Shown here piece by piece: positions 45,576 to 55,068 of a stretch of 64,000 nt of DNA. Below the pieces are notes generated by a model, which ran no database searches, was not told where the DNA came from, and was given only the letters and a program-made list of their open reading frames with translations. Position 1 is the first letter of the stretch. Each line of letters begins with the position of its first letter. Position numbers and translations under genes: made by a program. Source of the DNA: Corynebacterium minutissimum (GTDB taxonomy: Bacteria; Actinomycetota; Actinomycetes; Mycobacteriales; Mycobacteriaceae); contig NZ_JSEF01000005.1 of assembly GCF_000805675.1 (NCBI RefSeq), forward strand, positions 62,001 through 126,000, given 5' to 3'.

Positions 45576-46154
45576 ATGTTGCCTCGAATTTTGACGCTCG
45601 ACACCCTCGTTATCTCGCAGACGAAGTCTTTCCTGCAGGATGAGTTCCTCATTGCGGATGAGCAGGGCGTGCCCGTCGGCACGATTGTGCAATCCGGAAG
45701 CCTGAAGGACATGTTCTTCAATTCCTCCCGCAGCCTAGAGGTGGCCTTCACGGACGATCAGGGCAACCCGCAGCAGCCGCTCATGCTGATTAAGGATCCG
45801 CCGAACTTCGTGCGGGACACGTATGAGGTGTACTTGCCGGGCATCGAGAAGCCTATGGCGGTGGTGACCAAGCGATTCGCCATGTTCAAGACGCGCCTGA
45901 CCATGGAGATGGAGGGCTTCCCGGAGATCGAGATTACGGGTGATATTTGGGATTGGAATATCACCATTAGCAGCCAGGGACAGCCACTCGCGCAGGTGAC
46001 CAACGAGTGGGCGGGCGTAGGCAAGTTCCTTTCGGGGAAGAATACCTACCGTCTCAGTATCGCGGGAGGGCTTGACCCACAGCAGCATGCAGGTCTTATC
46101 GGTGCGGTGATGTGCATGGATATGCTGCGCACGAAGGCACAGCAGAGCAGCTAG
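45576..46154 (+). CDS. LURP-one-related / scramblase-like family protein
   Basis: 192 residues with the tubby-like beta-barrel pattern of the LURP-one/phospholipid scramblase clan: [53 protein letters not shown] and [19 protein letters not shown] with a hydrophobic final helix. No signal peptide. Members bind lipid or act near membranes; function in bacteria is unknown. The stop overlaps the convergent HAD gene's stop (CTAG). Confidence 0.85.
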   Translation: MLPRILTLDTLVISQTKSFLQDEFLIADEQGVPVGTIVQSGSLKDMFFNSSRSLEVAFTDDQGNPQQPLMLIKDPPNFVRDTYEVYLPGIEKPMAVVTKRFAMFKTRLTMEMEGFPEIEITGDIWDWNITISSQGQPLAQVTNEWAGVGKFLSGKNTYRLSIAGGLDPQQHAGLIGAVMCMDMLRTKAQQSS

Positions 46155-47209
46155 CGGCGATGGGCAATGCGCCAGCCGCCATAGGAGAACAGCGCAGTGG
46201 CGAGTGCTGGGATTCCGTAGGTGCGCACGGCTTTGCGGACGGAACGGTAATCGCGGATGAGCCATCCTTTTTCTTCCGCAATATCGCGCAGCTTTGAATC
46301 GGGGTTGATAGCCACCGGCGTGCCCACCATGGAGAGCATGGGGACGTCGTTGGCGCTGTCGGAGTAGGCCGTACAGCGTTCCAAGTCGAGATTCTCTAGC
46401 GTGGCCAAGGCGGCTACCGCATGCATCTTGCCGGGACCGTGGAGGATATCGCCCACGAGGCGTCCGGTGAAGCGGCCGTCTTCGACTTCCGCCACGGTTC
46501 CGAGGGCGCCCGTAAATCCGAAACGCTGCGCCAAGATTTGCGCCAGCTGGACTGGGGTGGCGGTGACGAGCCAGACCTGTTGGCCGGCGTCGAGATGCAT
46601 CTGTGCCAGTTGCTTTGTCCCGGGATAGGCCTTTCCAGCCATCGACTGGTCGACGATTTCCTCACACAGCGCAACCATCTCCGCGACCGAGCGGCCCTTA
46701 ACAAACTCGAGGGCCTGCACGCGCCCGGCCGCGACGTCCTCGGTGTTTTCTGAGCCGGAGATCCTAAATTTCAGCTGTTTCCATGCGATAGGCAGGATTT
46801 CGGAGAGCGAAAAGTAGCGCCGCCGTGCCAGGCCTAAGGCGAAGGAGACCAATGAGGAGCCCTGCACCAGCGTGTTGTCCACGTCGAAGAAGGCTGCGGT
46901 GCCGAGGTCCTGGGGGATGTCGGGGTCCGGCTGCGTGATGGAACGTGAACCCGCAGACTCGAAGGAGCCTTGGACGGAATCCACGCCGGAGGAGAAGGAG
47001 TCTAGGTCGATGCCGAAGAGCTGTTCCACCGCCGCGGCTGCCGACGCCTCACCTGCCGCACGCTGGTGCTCCTCACCCAGTGGGGCAAAAGCCTGCTGCT
47101 CCAAGAAATTGCGGAGGTTTCCCCTGCTCGCGGTCCAGTTGGCAAGGAACTCGCGGGGGGAGTCGGGCATACCGGGTGGAAGGGGGAGGGGCACGCGTTC
47201 AGCTTTCAA
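46151..47209 (-). CDS. SerB-like HAD phosphatase with C-terminal membrane helix
   Basis: HAD-IB hydrolase of the SerB1 type found next to this glutaredoxin/hem block in mycobacteria. The N-terminal ~125 residues are a hydrophilic extension, then [19 protein letters not shown] (nucleophile Asp), [20 protein letters not shown] (motif II Thr) and [18 protein letters not shown] (motif IV). A hydrophobic stretch near the end ([12 protein letters not shown]) may touch the membrane. Possible substrates are phosphoserine or a phosphorylated lipid. The start is uncertain: TTG at 47209, GTG at 47194 and ATG at 47170 are all in frame. Confidence 0.88.
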   Translation of the reverse strand: MKAERVPLPLPPGMPDSPREFLANWTASRGNLRNFLEQQAFAPLGEEHQRAAGEASAAAAVEQLFGIDLDSFSSGVDSVQGSFESAGSRSITQPDPDIPQDLGTAAFFDVDNTLVQGSSLVSFALGLARRRYFSLSEILPIAWKQLKFRISGSENTEDVAAGRVQALEFVKGRSVAEMVALCEEIVDQSMAGKAYPGTKQLAQMHLDAGQQVWLVTATPVQLAQILAQRFGFTGALGTVAEVEDGRFTGRLVGDILHGPGKMHAVAALATLENLDLERCTAYSDSANDVPMLSMVGTPVAINPDSKLRDIAEEKGWLIRDYRSVRKAVRTYGIPALATALFSYGGWRIAHRR

Positions 47210-47279
47210 CGGGTGGGCAGGCTAACGTGTCCATAGTAAACCGCGAAAAGTTTTGAGTCTCACTAAGGAGCCCCTTTTT

Positions 47280-47519
47280 ATGTCCCACACTGTTGAGCTC
47301 ATGGTGCGCACCACGTGCGGGTCGTGTGAGCGTGTGCGCGAGCAGATCACGCCTGTGGTTCAGCAGGCGGGGGACGAGCTTATCGTGCGTGTGGTGGATG
47401 AAGACCCCGAGCTGGCCATGGAATATGGTGATCGCGTGCCCGTCGTTGTCATCGACGGCGAGGAGTTTGCCTGCTGGGAAGTGGATAATGAGGAGCTTGC
47501 GCAGGCGCTGGCGGATTAA
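47280..47519 (+). CDS. glutaredoxin-like thiol-disulfide protein
   Basis: 79 residues with a thioredoxin fold: redox pair CGSC at residues ~12-15 (TTCGSCERV), cis-proline in RVPVVVIDG. The ATG at 47280 follows AAGGAG by 10 nt, so the upstream in-frame start is rejected. Homologues occur at the same place ahead of hemA in Actinobacteria. Likely a cytoplasmic reductant that could use mycothiol; partner unknown. Confidence 0.9.
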   Translation: MSHTVELMVRTTCGSCERVREQITPVVQQAGDELIVRVVDEDPELAMEYGDRVPVVVIDGEEFACWEVDNEELAQALAD

Positions 47520-47621
47520 TGTCCGGCAGTTCTGGTGAGTTTCAGAAAAGAGCCCTAGGCTAGTAGTCTTTTGGTTGATTTGTGTCATCCAAAGGGATGA
47601 TGAAGAACTGGAGGGTAGTGC

Positions 47622-48995
47622 ATGAGTGTGCTCGTCGTGGGCATGTCGCATCAGTCGGCGCCGGTAGCGCTGCTGGAAAAGCTGAGCATGGACGACGCCG
47701 TGCAGAATAGTGCCTGCCAGACCCTGGTTCAGGCGGATTCGCTCTCCGAGGCGATGATCATCTCCACATGTAACCGCATGGAGGTCTATACGGTTACTAA
47801 TTCCTTCCATACGGGCGTCCAGGACGTCGTTCGCACTGTGGCCGAGGTGTCCGGGGTGGACGAGGAAGAACTGCGTACTTACCTGTACGTTCGCTATGCC
47901 GATGCCGCTGCTGAGCACCTCATGACGGTGACCTCCGGGCTGGATTCGATGGTGGTGGGCGAGCAGCAGATCATCGGACAGGTTCGTACCGCCTACCAAT
48001 CCGCCACGGATCAGGGCACTGCTGGTCCACGTATCCATGCGTTGGCGCAGTCGGCACTGCGCACCGGCAAGCGTGTGCATTCGGAGACGGATATCGATGA
48101 GGCGGGTGCGTCCATGGTGTCCTTCGCTTTTGACCAAGCTTTGAGCCGCATGGGTCGGGAGCGGCTGGACGGGGCTCGTGTACTCATCCTGGGGGCGGGC
48201 GCGATGGCGTCGCTCGCGGCTACGCATGCGGGTCGACTTGGTGCGCAGCTGGTCATTGCGAATCGTACGTTTGCGCGCGCGCAGCGCGTCGCCCAGCATG
48301 CACACGAAGCGGGTGTGTATGCGGATGTCATCGAGTTTGCCGACCGTGCTCAAGAACTCCGCAGCGTGGACATGGCCATTTCCGCCACCGGTGCACAAGA
48401 TTTCACCATTACGGCTGCCGACGTCGAGCGCTACCACGTTGCCAACCGTGAATTGATGCTCGTCGACTTGTCCCTGCCGCGCGATATCGATGATGCGACG
48501 GCTGAGGTTGAAGGGGTTGACCTGGTCAATATTGAGCGCCTGAGCAAATCCCTCGACGCTGCCGATACCGACATCGCTGCTGGAACCAGCCCGCACGTCC
48601 AGGCGCGGCGCATCGTTACCGAGGAGCTGGAGGCCTATGCCTCCGCCCAACGCGTGCGCGATGTCGTACCGGCAGTGTCGGCATTGCGGCAGCGAGCCGC
48701 CAACCTCGTGCAGTGCGAAATCGCACGTTTAGAGCAGAAACACCCAGAGCTGGATGAGCGCCAAATGGGGGACGTGAACCGGGCGCTTAAGCGCGTGGCC
48801 GACAAACTCCTCCATGAGCCCACGGTTCGCGCGAAGCAGCTGGCCGCGAATTCCGGTACGGTCAGCCACGAAACCGCACTTCAGGAACTCTTCGGGTTGC
48901 ACCTCGAAGGCAGCGGCGTGGCCGTGGATATGACGGAGCTACCGGATGCCACACAGATGAAAGCCGCGGAAAAGAACAAAGAAGAGGACGCATAA
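47622..48995 (+). CDS. hemA: glutamyl-tRNA reductase
   Basis: 457 residues; reduces Glu-tRNA to glutamate-1-semialdehyde with NADPH, the committed step of C5-pathway haem synthesis. Catalytic Cys in STCNRMEVY (~50), the NADPH-binding domain VLILGAGAMASLAATHAG, and the C-terminal dimerisation helix region (RVRDVVPAVSALRQRA). Located 102 bp after the glutaredoxin-like gene; hemC begins immediately after its stop codon with no gap. Confidence 0.97.
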   Translation: MSVLVVGMSHQSAPVALLEKLSMDDAVQNSACQTLVQADSLSEAMIISTCNRMEVYTVTNSFHTGVQDVVRTVAEVSGVDEEELRTYLYVRYADAAAEHLMTVTSGLDSMVVGEQQIIGQVRTAYQSATDQGTAGPRIHALAQSALRTGKRVHSETDIDEAGASMVSFAFDQALSRMGRERLDGARVLILGAGAMASLAATHAGRLGAQLVIANRTFARAQRVAQHAHEAGVYADVIEFADRAQELRSVDMAISATGAQDFTITAADVERYHVANRELMLVDLSLPRDIDDATAEVEGVDLVNIERLSKSLDAADTDIAAGTSPHVQARRIVTEELEAYASAQRVRDVVPAVSALRQRAANLVQCEIARLEQKHPELDERQMGDVNRALKRVADKLLHEPTVRAKQLAANSGTVSHETALQELFGLHLEGSGVAVDMTELPDATQMKAAEKNKEEDA

Positions 48996-49883
48996 ATGTT
49001 GAAGATCGGTACCCGAGGTTCCCTGCTCGCTACCACGCAGGCGGGTCACGTACGGGACTGGCTCAAAGAAGCTGGCTACGAGGCCGAACTGCACATTGTG
49101 ACGACGCCGGGTGATGTCAACATGGCACCCGTCGAGCGCATTGGCGTGGGCGTGTTTACGCAGGCCCTTCGCGAGGCCGTGGAACGCGGTGAGTGTGAGA
49201 TTGCCGTGCATTCTTTCAAAGACCTGCCCACGGCTGCCGACGACCGCTTTGACCTCGTCGTCCCGCAGCGTCAGGACACGCGCGAGGCGCTCATCGCCCG
49301 CGATGGCCTTACGCTCAAGGAGCTGCCGGAAGGTGCGCGCGTGGGAACTTCTGCTCCGCGCCGTATCAGCCAGCTCAGGGCGCTGCGCCCGGACCTAGAC
49401 ATTCGTCCGTTGCGCGGCAACATTGATACCCGCATGGGCAAGGTGACTAGTGGTGAGCTCGACGCCGTGCTGTTGGCCTACGCCGGTCTCGTGCGTGCAG
49501 GCTACGCCGAGCGTGCCACCGAAGTTTTCGACCCGGAGTTCTTCATGCCCGCCCCGGCGCAGGGAGCGCTCGCAATTGAGGCAGTGAAGAGAACGGAGGC
49601 TGCTCAGGCCATTGCGCTGCTTGCCGACGTCCCCGCTACCGCCGCCACCCGCGCCGAGCGCACCGTGCTTTCCGAGCTTGAGGCTGGCTGCACCGCCCCA
49701 GTCGCGGCGACGTCTCATTGGGAAGGCGAAGAACTCGTCGTACGCGGTGGTGTGTTCGCCCTCGACGGTTCCCGCCAGCTCATTTCCCAGGCGCACGGCA
49801 AGGCTGAGGATGCGCAGGCACTGGGCCGCGCGGTGTCTGAGGACCTCTTCGCGCAGGGAGCAGCGGAGCTGCTTGCTAACTAA
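48996..49883 (+). CDS. hemC: hydroxymethylbilane synthase
   Basis: 295 residues; joins four porphobilinogens into hydroxymethylbilane. N-terminal [26 protein letters not shown] with the catalytic Asp/Lys, [13 protein letters not shown] and [11 protein letters not shown], and the dipyrromethane cofactor Cys in [12 protein letters not shown]. The ATG touches the hemA stop, so translation is coupled. About 160 bp without clear signals separate it from hemD. Confidence 0.96.
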   Translation: MLKIGTRGSLLATTQAGHVRDWLKEAGYEAELHIVTTPGDVNMAPVERIGVGVFTQALREAVERGECEIAVHSFKDLPTAADDRFDLVVPQRQDTREALIARDGLTLKELPEGARVGTSAPRRISQLRALRPDLDIRPLRGNIDTRMGKVTSGELDAVLLAYAGLVRAGYAERATEVFDPEFFMPAPAQGALAIEAVKRTEAAQAIALLADVPATAATRAERTVLSELEAGCTAPVAATSHWEGEELVVRGGVFALDGSRQLISQAHGKAEDAQALGRAVSEDLFAQGAAELLAN

Positions 49884-50045
49884 TTTTTGGTTTCGGACCT
49901 TTTCCTTTAGTGTGTATCTAGCACACAATCATTGACGCCAATGATTCAGCCCCCCTTAAACCACGCGTGAAGGGTGGGCTTTACTCTCCCGCCGTGGTGA
50001 GCGGCGCAGGAATCCCCCGGAATCCACAAACTAGAAAAGAACCTT

Positions 50046-51734
50046 ATGAGCAATGCCGTGCCGGATACCCAGGCTGAAGTGGGCAAAGTTGTTTTCGTCG
50101 GCGCCGGCCCTGGCAACCCTGATCTGCTAACTGTCCGTGCCCGCGAGGTTCTGGAAACGTCTGCCATCGCTGTGACGGACGCTGAAGTTTCCTCCGGCGT
50201 GCGTGAGATGGTCGCCCTGCAGGTACCGGTGCCGCAAGAGCTTATCGACGCCGCCGAGGAAGAATACGAGCGCATCTGCGCCGCCGCCAAGGAGGCAGGA
50301 GCTCGTCGTAAGCCGCTACGTCCGGCACCGCCAACGGCGGCGGTGTTTGAGGAACCTGAGGGGGACGTCGTCAAGCAACTGCGTGGCGCGCTTGAACGCG
50401 CTGAGGGCCGCGACGTGATTCGTCTCGTCACGGGTAATCCGCTCAACCGTGAGTCCATTAAGGCGGAGATTTCTGCCGTGGCGAATGCCGGAATGGAGTT
50501 TCAGGTGGTACCGGGCATGTCCCTGCCGTCGACGGTGCCGTCCTTTGCGGGCATTGCTCTGGGAGCGACGTATACCGAGGCAGATATTACGGAAGGCGCT
50601 GACTGGGACGAGCTGGCATCCGCGACGCAGCCGCTCGTTCTGCAGGCCACTGCTGATGACTTGCCGGTGATTTCTCGCGAGCTGGTGGAGCGCGGTATGC
50701 CCGCCGAGACCGAGGCGTATGTCACCGTGCATGGCACGACGCGTCTGCAGCGTACCCATGAGACGACTCTGGGTACTTTGGGCAAGCTCGATGCGGAGTT
50801 GCCGGGCGTGCTCGTGGTGACCTTGGGCCGCAGCTTTGATGACCGTTCGAAGTATTCGTGGTGGGAAAACCGTTCCCTGTACGGCTGGCGCGTGCTGGTG
50901 CCGCGCACGAAGGAGCAGGCGGCGGCGATGAGTGCTCGCCTGGCAGGTCACGGTGCTATTCCGCAGTCGGTGCCCACCATCTCTGTGGAGCCGCCGCGCA
51001 ACCCGGCGCAGATGGATCGCGCCATCAAGGGCATTGTGGAGGGCCGCTACAAGTGGATTGTCTTCACCTCCGTCAACGCGGTAAGCGCGGTGTGGGACAA
51101 GATTGCTGAGCTCGGCCTCGATGCTCGTGACTTCGCCGGTGTGCACCTTGCTGCGGTGGGGCAGAAGACTGCCGATGCCATTCGTGCGAAAGGCATGATC
51201 CCGGAGGTCATGCCGAAGCCCACGAAGCAGAACGCGGAGGGCCTCGTGGAGGTCTTCCCCACCTACGTTGAGGACATCGATGCGGTGGGTCGCGTGCTGC
51301 TGCCGCGTGCCGATATCGCTGGTGATGTGCTGGTTGATGGCCTGTTGGACTTGGGCTGGGAAGTTGATGACGTCGTGGCTTATCGCACCGTACGTGCGGC
51401 CCCGCCGGCGGCGGAAATCCGTGACATGATCAAGTCTGGTGGCTTTGACGCCGTGGCCTTTACTTCGCCGTCCACGGTGCGCAACCTCGTGGGCATCGCG
51501 GGCAAGCCGCATGCGCGTACCATCATCGCCTGCATCGGGCCCTCCACCAAGGCTGCGGCCGAGGAGGTGGGCCTGCGCGTGGACGTCGTCCCGGAGATCG
51601 CCGATGTGCCGATGCTTGTCGACGCCCTCGCAGACCACGTCGCCGCCCTCCGCGCCGCCGGCAATTTGCCTGCTCCCCGCAAGAAGCGCCGCTCGCGGAA
51701 GAAGTCTGCATCGACCACATCTGGGCGGTCCTAG
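50046..51734 (+). CDS. hemD: uroporphyrinogen-III synthase with N-terminal methyltransferase-like domain
   Basis: 562 residues. The C-terminal ~260 residues are uroporphyrinogen-III synthase (RVLVPRTKEQAAAMSARL, WIVFTSVNAV, PRADIAGDVL). The N-terminal half has the fold of SAM uroporphyrinogen methyltransferase: its first motif VVFVGAGPGNPDLLTVRARE is intact, but the usual GGDPFVFGRG loop is replaced by LVTGNPLNRES, and the region is interrupted by a helical insert. The methyltransferase half therefore looks inactive or altered. A Lys/Arg-rich tail (RKKRRSRKKS) ends the protein. Same fusion layout as in other corynebacteria. Confidence 0.92.
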   Translation: MSNAVPDTQAEVGKVVFVGAGPGNPDLLTVRAREVLETSAIAVTDAEVSSGVREMVALQVPVPQELIDAAEEEYERICAAAKEAGARRKPLRPAPPTAAVFEEPEGDVVKQLRGALERAEGRDVIRLVTGNPLNRESIKAEISAVANAGMEFQVVPGMSLPSTVPSFAGIALGATYTEADITEGADWDELASATQPLVLQATADDLPVISRELVERGMPAETEAYVTVHGTTRLQRTHETTLGTLGKLDAELPGVLVVTLGRSFDDRSKYSWWENRSLYGWRVLVPRTKEQAAAMSARLAGHGAIPQSVPTISVEPPRNPAQMDRAIKGIVEGRYKWIVFTSVNAVSAVWDKIAELGLDARDFAGVHLAAVGQKTADAIRAKGMIPEVMPKPTKQNAEGLVEVFPTYVEDIDAVGRVLLPRADIAGDVLVDGLLDLGWEVDDVVAYRTVRAAPPAAEIRDMIKSGGFDAVAFTSPSTVRNLVGIAGKPHARTIIACIGPSTKAAAEEVGLRVDVVPEIADVPMLVDALADHVAALRAAGNLPAPRKKRRSRKKSASTTSGRS

Positions 51735-51797
51735 GAGGGGCGACTAGAGTCGGGGAAGGTATAGATTGTCTCGAAGCTCGAAGGAGAGTTCCTACTT

Positions 51798-52775
51798 ATG
51801 AGCATTGTTCGCCGCCCCCGTCGTCTGCGTCAGACCCCGGCCCTCCGGAACCTGGTTGCGGAAACGTCGCTGCGTCCTTCCGACCTCATCCTTCCGATGT
51901 TCGTCGTCGACGGGCTGGATGCGCCCCGCGATATCCCGTCCATGCCTGGCGTGCAGCAGCACACCGTCGAGTCCCTCAAACGTGCCGCACACGAGGCTCT
52001 TGATGCTGGCGTGACCTGCGTTGACCTTTTCGGTGTTCCGCGCGAGGAAGACAAGGATGCGACTGGCTCCGTGGCCTGGGATCCGCAGGGCATCCTCAAC
52101 GTTGCGATTGCGGAGCTGCGTCAGGAATTCGGCGATGACCTCATCGTCATGGCGGATACCTGTCTGGATGAATTCACCTCTCACGGGCACTGTGGTGTGC
52201 TCGACGACCAGGGCCGCGTGCTTAACGACGAAACCGTGGAACTCTATCAGGACATGGCTCGCTCCCAGGCCCGCGCCGGCGCACACATGGTCAGCCCGTC
52301 CGGCATGATGGATGGCCAGATCGCCGCCATCCGTGAGGCCCTCGATGAGGCCGGGCACGAGGACGTCGCCATTATGGCTTATTCGGCCAAGTACGCTTCG
52401 GCCTTCTTTGGGCCTTTCCGCGATGCTGTGGGTTCGTCCCTGGAAGGCGATCGCCGCACCTACCAGCAGGACCCGCGCAATTACCGCGAATCCATGTTGG
52501 AAGTGGACCTCGACATCGAAGAGGGCGCGGACATTGTCATGGTGAAGCCAGGCTTGCCCTACCTCGACGTGCTGGCGGGTGCCGTCGAGCGTTCCTCCGT
52601 TCCGGTTGCCGTTTACCAGGTGTCCGGTGAGTATGCGATGATTCAGGCGGCATCCCAGAACGGGTGGATCGACGGCGAGGCCGTTATGCTGGAGTCCTTG
52701 ACCGCGTTCAAGCGCGCTGGTGCGGATCAGATTCTGACGTACTTCGCCACGGACGCTGCCCGCCTGCTCGCATAA
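51798..52775 (+). CDS. hemB: delta-aminolevulinic acid dehydratase (porphobilinogen synthase)
   Basis: 325 residues; condenses two 5-aminolevulinates. The N-terminal arm [16 protein letters not shown], the catalytic Lys pair in [17 protein letters not shown] and [11 protein letters not shown], and the metal loop [15 protein letters not shown] are present. In that loop the first and third Zn-type cysteines are kept but the middle one is Asp, the mixed form typical of Actinobacteria. Lies between hemD and two membrane proteins. Confidence 0.97.
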   Translation: MSIVRRPRRLRQTPALRNLVAETSLRPSDLILPMFVVDGLDAPRDIPSMPGVQQHTVESLKRAAHEALDAGVTCVDLFGVPREEDKDATGSVAWDPQGILNVAIAELRQEFGDDLIVMADTCLDEFTSHGHCGVLDDQGRVLNDETVELYQDMARSQARAGAHMVSPSGMMDGQIAAIREALDEAGHEDVAIMAYSAKYASAFFGPFRDAVGSSLEGDRRTYQQDPRNYRESMLEVDLDIEEGADIVMVKPGLPYLDVLAGAVERSSVPVAVYQVSGEYAMIQAASQNGWIDGEAVMLESLTAFKRAGADQILTYFATDAARLLA

Positions 52776-52796
52776 TCTGACGCTTCAAGGAGAGTC

Positions 52797-53495
52797 GTGA
52801 CGCTCAGCCCGAATACCGCGCCGTCTGATAAGCCGCAGGACGAGGCCGCCAAGAACCCCAAGCGCACCGAAGCCGTCTCCCTCATGCTCAAGGTGTGGAC
52901 CGTTGCGCTAATACTCGAAGCAGTGCACCTCGTCCTGAGTATTACCCTGACGCTGCTCAACCGCGATGAGCTTTTCGCCCAGGCTCGCAGCACTGCGGAG
53001 TCAGCCGCGGAGCGCTCCGGACAGGAGATGACGGATTCTTTCGTCCAGATCGTGGGCTACGGCTCGCTGGTGCTGAGCTCGCTGATTTCCCTGGCCATTG
53101 TGGTGCTGCTGGGCGTCATGCTGTGGATGATCAACAGTAACTCCAAGGCAGCCGGCACGGGCCGGCGTCTGTGGTTTGCTTTCTCCCTCTACTTTGGCTT
53201 CCGCGTGCTCATCGTCTTCCTCAGCAGCCCGGCTGGGGCGAACGTGCCGGATTGGCTGTTTGTGGTCGATGGCGCGGTGCAGATTCTCGTGGGCGTAGCC
53301 GCCATCATGGGCCTGATTTTCTCTAGCAAGGAAGAGGTTCTGGAGTACACCGGCGAGATGGAGCAGATGCGCCAGATGCGCAAGGAAATGGAAGAACAAC
53401 GTCGCTTGGATAACCAGGCCCAGCGCGATAAAGACAAAAATAAAGACAACGATAAAAACACAGACAAGAAAAACTCAAAGGACGACCGCTCATGA
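52797..53495 (+). CDS. membrane protein in the hem cluster, unknown
   Basis: 232 residues from a GTG start (GGAGAGTC upstream). Four hydrophobic helices (VWTVALILEAVHLVLSI, VLSSLISLAIVVLLGVMLW, FSLYFGFRVLIVFL, FVVDGAVQILVGVAAIMGLIF) and a very basic/acidic low-complexity tail (KDKNKDNDKNTDKK). It overlaps the next membrane protein gene by 4 bp. Position between hemB and hemE suggests an accessory role in haem metabolism, but nothing in the sequence proves it. Confidence 0.78.
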   Translation: MTLSPNTAPSDKPQDEAAKNPKRTEAVSLMLKVWTVALILEAVHLVLSITLTLLNRDELFAQARSTAESAAERSGQEMTDSFVQIVGYGSLVLSSLISLAIVVLLGVMLWMINSNSKAAGTGRRLWFAFSLYFGFRVLIVFLSSPAGANVPDWLFVVDGAVQILVGVAAIMGLIFSSKEEVLEYTGEMEQMRQMRKEMEEQRRLDNQAQRDKDKNKDNDKNTDKKNSKDDRS

Positions 53496-53989
53496 CCGAT
53501 CGCCCCGGCCCCGCGGATTATAACCGCAGCTCCCGCAGGAAAAAGAAGAAGGGCGATCAGGACTATTCCTCGTGGCCCTCGCAGCTGCGCATTGCCTATT
53601 GGATCTTCGTTGTCGGAGCAGTCTTTATGCTCACCGCCGGCATGGTGGGCCTGTTTGGCTCCTACTCCCGGATCAACAACCCAGAACTGAGCGTGGAGCA
53701 GGTGGACTATATCCGCTTCAATACCCGCTTTGCCGCCATCTCTCATATCGTGAGCGCGGTGGTTATCGCGGCGTGCTCCGCGCAACTGGCTAGTGGTTGG
53801 GTATGGGCTCGCCGCATCATCACGGCAGTGTCGGTCTATGCCATGTTCGTCAGCGTGGCTGCGCTCATCGCCGGTGTGGGTGGAATGGCGTTGCTGATTG
53901 TTCCTCTGGTGCTCATGGTGGGGATGTACTTCATCTTCCATCCGGAATCCTCAGCCTTCATCAAGGCCCGCCGTGCTGAGCGGTCGTGA
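53492..53989 (+). CDS. membrane protein in the hem cluster, unknown
   Basis: 165 residues. A basic N-terminus (SSRRKKKKGDQ) precedes four hydrophobic helices (AYWIFVVGAVFMLTAGMVGLF, FAAISHIVSAVVIAACSAQL, IITAVSVYAMFVSVAALIAG, ALLIVPLVLMVGMYFIF). The ATG overlaps the stop of the previous gene, so the pair is co-translated. Function unknown. Confidence 0.8.
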   Translation: MTDRPGPADYNRSSRRKKKKGDQDYSSWPSQLRIAYWIFVVGAVFMLTAGMVGLFGSYSRINNPELSVEQVDYIRFNTRFAAISHIVSAVVIAACSAQLASGWVWARRIITAVSVYAMFVSVAALIAGVGGMALLIVPLVLMVGMYFIFHPESSAFIKARRAERS

Positions 53990-54018
53990 TTAGCGTCGGC
54001 TCCAACTTTTGATTCATA

Positions 54019-55068
54019 ATGGACGGTATGTCTCGTCTGTCTGCCGCGCCGCTTATTGAGGCCGCTTCCGGCCGTACCCCGTCCCGCCCGCCCGTCTGGT
54101 TTATGCGCCAGGCGGGTCGTTCCTTGCCGGAATACCGCAAGGTTCGCGAGGGAATCGGCATGTTGGATTCCTGTTTCATGCCAGAGCTGCTGGCGGAGAT
54201 TACCCTGCAGCCGGTGCGCCGCCACGACGTTGATGGCGCCATCCTTTTTAGCGATATCGTTGTCCCGCTCAAGGCAGCGGGCGTGGGCGTAGAGATCGTC
54301 CCCGGTCGCGGCCCCGTCATGGATGCCCCAGTGCGCACCAAGGAGGACGTGGCCAACCTGCCGGTTCTCAACGTCGACGTGCCCGAGGTCCGCCAAGGCA
54401 TTGAGATCATCCTGAACGAGCTTACCGATCAGCAGGCCCTCATCGGCTTCGTCGGAGCGCCTTTTACCCTGGCTAGCTACCTCATCGAAGGCGGGCCCTC
54501 GAAGAATCACGAGCGCACCAAGGCGCTGATGCATTCCGAGCCGGACACCTGGCACCGTCTCATGGAGCGCCTGACCCCGACGATCATCGCGTTCTTGGAG
54601 CTACAACTCGATGCTGGCATTGACGCCATGCAGCTCTTCGATTCGTGGGCGGGCTACCTCAATGAGCGCGACTACCGCGAGTTCGTGCTGCCTTATTCGG
54701 CACAGATCCTCAAGGCCGCTGAAGGCCGCGTGCCGCGCATCCACTTCGGCGTGGGCACGGGCGAATTGCTCGGCGCGATGTCGGAGGCCGGCTCCGAGGT
54801 CATGGGCGTGGACTACCGCGTAACCATGGACGCGGCGGCCGCCCGCGTCAACGCCGACATCCTGCAGGGCAACCTCGACCCCGCCCTGCTCTTTGCTGGC
54901 GACGACGCCGTGCGCCAAGCCGTGCGTACCATCAAGTCTGAGGTCGATTCCGCACGCGCTCGCGGCGACGTGAAGGGACACATCTGGAACCTCGGACATG
55001 GGGTTCTGCCGACTACCGACGCCGACGCCATCACCCGCGCCGTCGCCATCATCCACGAGGAGGGCTAA
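54019..55068 (+). CDS. hemE: uroporphyrinogen decarboxylase
   Basis: 349 residues; converts uroporphyrinogen III to coproporphyrinogen III. N-terminal signature PPVWFMRQAGRSLPEYR with the substrate Arg/Asp residues, ILFSDIVVPLKAAG, FVGAPFTLASYLIEGG, and the C-terminal HFGVGTGELLGAM and NLGHGVLPTTD. Either ATG 54019 or 54028 could be used; CATAAT just before them hints at a very short leader. hemY begins directly after its stop. Confidence 0.96.
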   Translation: MDGMSRLSAAPLIEAASGRTPSRPPVWFMRQAGRSLPEYRKVREGIGMLDSCFMPELLAEITLQPVRRHDVDGAILFSDIVVPLKAAGVGVEIVPGRGPVMDAPVRTKEDVANLPVLNVDVPEVRQGIEIILNELTDQQALIGFVGAPFTLASYLIEGGPSKNHERTKALMHSEPDTWHRLMERLTPTIIAFLELQLDAGIDAMQLFDSWAGYLNERDYREFVLPYSAQILKAAEGRVPRIHFGVGTGELLGAMSEAGSEVMGVDYRVTMDAAAARVNADILQGNLDPALLFAGDDAVRQAVRTIKSEVDSARARGDVKGHIWNLGHGVLPTTDADAITRAVAIIHEEG

